Shown here: piece after piece, positions 6,052-7,906 of the stretch
Layout of the letters: each line of letters opens with the position of its first letter
Position numbering within the stretch: position 1 is the stretch's first letter
Origin: Chitinivibrionales bacterium
GTDB taxonomy: Bacteria > Fibrobacterota > Chitinivibrionia > Chitinivibrionales > FEN-1185
Assembly (NCBI GenBank): GCA_028718065.1
Contig: JAQUMP010000140.1
Coordinates: 1-7,906 of the forward strand
Direction: 5' to 3'
DNA: 7,906 nt
Translations under genes and position numbers: made by a program
The notes under the pieces: model-generated
What the model saw: only the letters and a program-made list of their open reading frames with translations
Database searches by the model: none
Told to the model about the DNA's origin: nothing

Positions 6052-6996
6052 TCAATTTTTTCGCGGATCGGGTAAGTCAATCCCTTCGTCAAATCCTGCC
6101 AGACCGCTGAAATAGAGTTTTATTGCCGAGTACCTGTCGTATTGTCCGTTGCTCCATGATATCTCCGGCCCAAAGGCAATAATAAACCTGCCTACTGAGT
6201 CCGAGATAAAGTGATTTTTATTCTGATAATTTGCTTCAACCCTTGTATCTATCGGGTACTGGAGCCATGACTCAATAGCAGATTCCACGATAATACCCAA
6301 AGCATTGGTATGCCCGGCAACGGTGACCCGATTAAGCATCCAGGTAGTGTCGTTGTTTTTAATGTCAAGCAAGTAACTCCAGATGATTGAATCCGACCTG
6401 ACATAAATAGAATCTGGTGGATCGATGCAATAACAGACAAGCAACCCTCCAATATCGTATGAGTATGCACAATACCCGCCAAAACTGCAGGTGCCGTCCA
6501 CACCAATGCCTATGTACCCTTTTGATTGCCGTTCGGCCCTAAAAGCATACACCCGGTTCGCTAAACCCTTCCCGGAGAACGCGGAATCATACCAGAGCAG
6601 TTTTACGTCGCCAGAATCGGACGTTAATATCTGCCATATATTTGCTACCGGACAGGAGTCAATGGCAATAAAAAAAGTATCACCACGGGAGATTTTAAAG
6701 TAGGCTTCCGGCATAAAAAAGCTATCCGATGTTTCCCGCATGACAACCCTCTCAAGATATTCACTGAGGCCCGGCAATTGATTATACTGCGCGATAAGGC
6801 TGTCCTTTGCGTGCAGTAAATTAATGCTTCCCCAAACGCCCGTAAATACAGTATCAATCCTTTTCCCGTTTAGGCGTATGTGGGGGTACTCAACAACCAC
6901 ATAGTCGCTCGGGACCTGGTAGCAGGATACAAATATGCCAACGAAGCCAAATAAAACAAGCCGAGCTATATTTTTTTTCGCCCTAGTTATTAAAAT
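6052..6996 (-). CDS. Cysteine-rich lipoprotein of unknown function, apparent ATT start
   Basis: The most upstream standard start is GTG at 6900, with no ribosome binding site; it would begin the protein after its signal peptide. The same frame is open back to a TAA at 7014 and encodes TRAKKNIARLVLFGFVGIF followed by VSC: a basic n-region, a hydrophobic core and a lipidation Cys. No ATG, GTG or TTG occurs between the stop and that Cys. ATT at 6996 lies seven bases after AGGA (7007-7004) and gives 314 residues with C25 lipidated. The mature part has five more Cys (115, 170, 176, 188, 190), four of them in C-x5-C-x11-C-x-C, and many predicted beta strands (FFIAIDSC, YIGIGVDGTC, FIIAFGPEISW, AIKLYFSGL). 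I recognise no family. It leads the envelope cluster, and the downstream barrel gene starts 32 bases after its stop. A sequencing error near the A8 run is the alternative. Confidence 0.72.
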   Translation of the reverse strand: MLITRAKKNIARLVLFGFVGIFVSCYQVPSDYVVVEYPHIRLNGKRIDTVFTGVWGSINLLHAKDSLIAQYNQLPGLSEYLERVVMRETSDSFFMPEAYFKISRGDTFFIAIDSCPVANIWQILTSDSGDVKLLWYDSAFSGKGLANRVYAFRAERQSKGYIGIGVDGTCSFGGYCAYSYDIGGLLVCYCIDPPDSIYVRSDSIIWSYLLDIKNNDTTWMLNRVTVAGHTNALGIIVESAIESWLQYPIDTRVEANYQNKNHFISDSVGRFIIAFGPEISWSNGQYDRYSAIKLYFSGLAGFDEGIDLPDPRKN

Positions 6997-7034
6997 AGCG
7001 GGTTCCTGGTTTTAAGCAAGCCTAAAGTTCCTGG

Positions 7035-7064
7035 CCTATAATCCTATTGATAACCCTGTGTCAA
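7035..7064 (-). promoter_or_regulatory. Candidate promoter of the envelope gene cluster
   Basis: On the reverse strand a perfect TTGACA (7064-7059) is followed after 18 bases by TATAGG (7040-7035), or after 17 bases by TTATAG. Transcription would start near 7028, so the leader would be about 30 bases, with AGGA and then the proposed ATT start. The -10 element is only moderate. Confidence 0.5.
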
Positions 7065-7069
7065 TTGAC
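7060..7069. promoter_or_regulatory. Palindrome overlapping the -35 element of the envelope cluster promoter
   Basis: GTCAATTGAC is a perfect 10-base inverted repeat that contains most of the TTGACA hexamer. Its position would suit a repressor site, but no cognate regulator is visible in the window and a 10-base palindrome can be chance. Confidence 0.3.
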
Positions 7070-7135
7070 TATAAAACAAATAAAAATAGTTCTTACTACC
7101 AGACAATTGATAAATCATATCAGTTCTCGCGGAGT

Positions 7136-7411
7136 TCATCTAATGTCATAAATCATCCTGCCACGACGTTCATTGACTTCCACGAACCTTGTGCGCGGGT
7201 TGCCGGGCACTACATCGACCGGAGAATGTGTTTCATATTCCATCATCCCTGCCATTTCGAAAAACGCCGGTCCGTCCACTCCTTCGCAGAGAAGGTCAAT
7301 ATCGTGGGCGTTGGCCGAATCGTAAACGGCGCTTCCGAAAAGAACAAGCCGTTTGGCGCCATACCGCTTAGTGACTTCAATGCATTTTTCGATTTGTCCA
7401 CTGGTTACCAT
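7136..7411 (-). CDS. MNT-type minimal nucleotidyltransferase (MntA-like), without HEPN partner in view
   Basis: The 91-residue protein has the polymerase-beta-type nucleotidyltransferase core: LVLFGSAVYDSANAHDIDLL, with G26-S27 and the metal-binding pair D37 and D39, and a third Asp at D66 in PVDVV. Length and motif fit the MNT family, whose MntA members neutralise HEPN toxins by adding AMP to a tyrosine. The ATG at 7411 has AAGGGA eight bases upstream. In HEPN-MNT pairs the partner gene is usually adjacent, but downstream is only the promoter of the envelope cluster, and upstream is a desaturase end. The gene is therefore an orphan here, either because the partner was lost or because it acts on something else. 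The catalytic residues look intact. An antitoxin role is inferred from family only. Confidence 0.83.
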   Translation of the reverse strand: MVTSGQIEKCIEVTKRYGAKRLVLFGSAVYDSANAHDIDLLCEGVDGPAFFEMAGMMEYETHSPVDVVPGNPRTRFVEVNERRGRMIYDIR

Positions 7412-7541
7412 TTTTATTTCCCTTATTTAGCGGCGATTTTTCGTTTCAATAAAATATAGATTCCCGGTGTTCATAAAGAAAAAAAAAGCCAACCAAAAAA
7501 ACACCTCCGGCCTCGTACAAAATCAAAACAGATCGCGGCCG

Positions 7542-7906
7542 CTAAAATCCCTTATAAAACCCATAGGTATCGCGCCAATTCCGCCAGGAACCATATTTCT
7601 GGCGGCAGATCTTATGCAGTTTCCAAATGCGAGGCAAGGCATGCTCCTTCGGGGGAAGCTGCGCCGCGATAAATCGGCTGAATTTTTTCAGGTTATAGCA
7701 GGGTATTCCGGCGTACATGTGGTGTTCCGTGTGATACTCCATGCGCCAGTAAAGAAAGGATGTCAAGGGGTCCAAAATTGCATCACCGCAGGCGAGTTTA
7801 AAATCGGCCGTATTGGCCTCGCAGGCCGTGTGTTGATGCACGCCCGCCACAAAGGGTAAAAAGCCGGCGCCGTAAAACGGCGCAAAAGTTATCAGAACCG
7901 GCAGGA
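7542..7906 (-). CDS. Membrane fatty acid desaturase, C-terminal part, runs off right edge
   Basis: The open frame enters from the right edge and gives 120 residues to a TAG at 7544-7542. A GTG at 7850 is internal, because the frame continues upstream as hydrophobic sequence (LPVLITFAPFYGAGFLPF). The fragment has GVHQHTACEANTADF, then FLYWRMEYHTEHHMYAGIP with the HxxHH iron-binding box at fragment residues 58-62, then YNLKKFSRFIAAQLP. This order matches the end of bacterial membrane fatty acid desaturases ('GVTQHAG...YWNMNYHLEHHMFP...YNLPKLH'), di-iron enzymes of the inner membrane that put double bonds in acyl chains. The first two histidine boxes lie outside the window. Regiospecificity cannot be judged, and hydroxylases or ketolases share this fold. 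The tail of about 35 residues after the last conserved block is rich in Lys, Arg and Trp. Confidence 0.85.
   Translation of the reverse strand, partial: LPVLITFAPFYGAGFLPFVAGVHQHTACEANTADFKLACGDAILDPLTSFLYWRMEYHTEHHMYAGIPCYNLKKFSRFIAAQLPPKEHALPRIWKLHKICRQKYGSWRNWRDTYGFYKGF

Noticed and set aside
7058..7459. Forward open frame of 133 codons opposite the MNT gene
   Set aside because: It overlaps the reverse MNT gene, which has intact catalytic motifs and a good ribosome binding site; the forward peptide shows no motif and lies partly in the promoter region.
7466..7515. Two homopolymer T runs (reverse strand) after the desaturase gene as a terminator
   Set aside because: I could not build a stable GC stem directly before either T run; termination there is possible but not supported.
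7535..7542. GCGGCCGC palindrome at the end of the desaturase gene
   Set aside because: It is a single eight-base site at the stop codon, with no repeat copies and no sign of a cloning junction or attachment site.

Overview
The window looks like chromosomal DNA of a Gram-negative bacterium with an outer membrane. Two lipoprotein signal sequences and a probable outer-membrane beta-barrel show the envelope type. The mix of tandem Ser-Thr-rich (Kre9/KNH-like) Ig-type repeats with a PPC-like domain, a TMTC-like membrane/TPR protein and a VapBC module would suit the Fibrobacterota or other FCB-type lineages. That placement is an inference from gene style only. No rRNA, tRNA, CRISPR array, transposase or phage gene was found.

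Left edge (1-363). A reverse-strand fragment leaves the window and carries a motif like the GxGxEDxFN signature of DUF2961 (GH172-type) proteins. It starts late relative to that family, directly behind two stop codons and without a ribosome binding site, so it may be a truncated or frameshifted gene. The following ~245 bases hold no convincing gene.

Forward-strand pair (364-2844). A 151-residue protein with rubrerythrin/ferritin-like helix spacing, but with most iron ligands missing, is followed 39 bases later by a 661-residue polytopic protein with six C-terminal TPRs. The second resembles the animal TMTC/GT-C O-mannosyltransferases. The two may be co-transcribed.

VapBC (2853-3436, reverse). 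A PIN toxin and an AbrB-type antitoxin overlap by TTGA. Upstream lies a near-consensus promoter whose -10 element sits inside a perfect 12-base palindrome, which suggests autoregulation. VapC converges tail-to-tail on the TPR gene with 8 bases between them.

Envelope cluster (3576-7064, reverse). In transcription order it holds a cysteine-rich lipoprotein, a beta-barrel protein with a small N-terminal beta domain, and a lipoprotein with three Ig-like repeats and a PPC-like domain. The first lipoprotein has no ATG, GTG or TTG that would keep its signal peptide. The only well-placed start is an ATT seven bases after AGGA, behind a TTGACA promoter. This cluster is the best candidate here for an undescribed surface system.

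Right edge (7136-7906, reverse). A short MNT-type nucleotidyltransferase (MntA/antitoxin-like) has no HEPN partner in view. Beyond it is the C-terminal part of a membrane fatty acid desaturase with the HTEHH box, running off the window.
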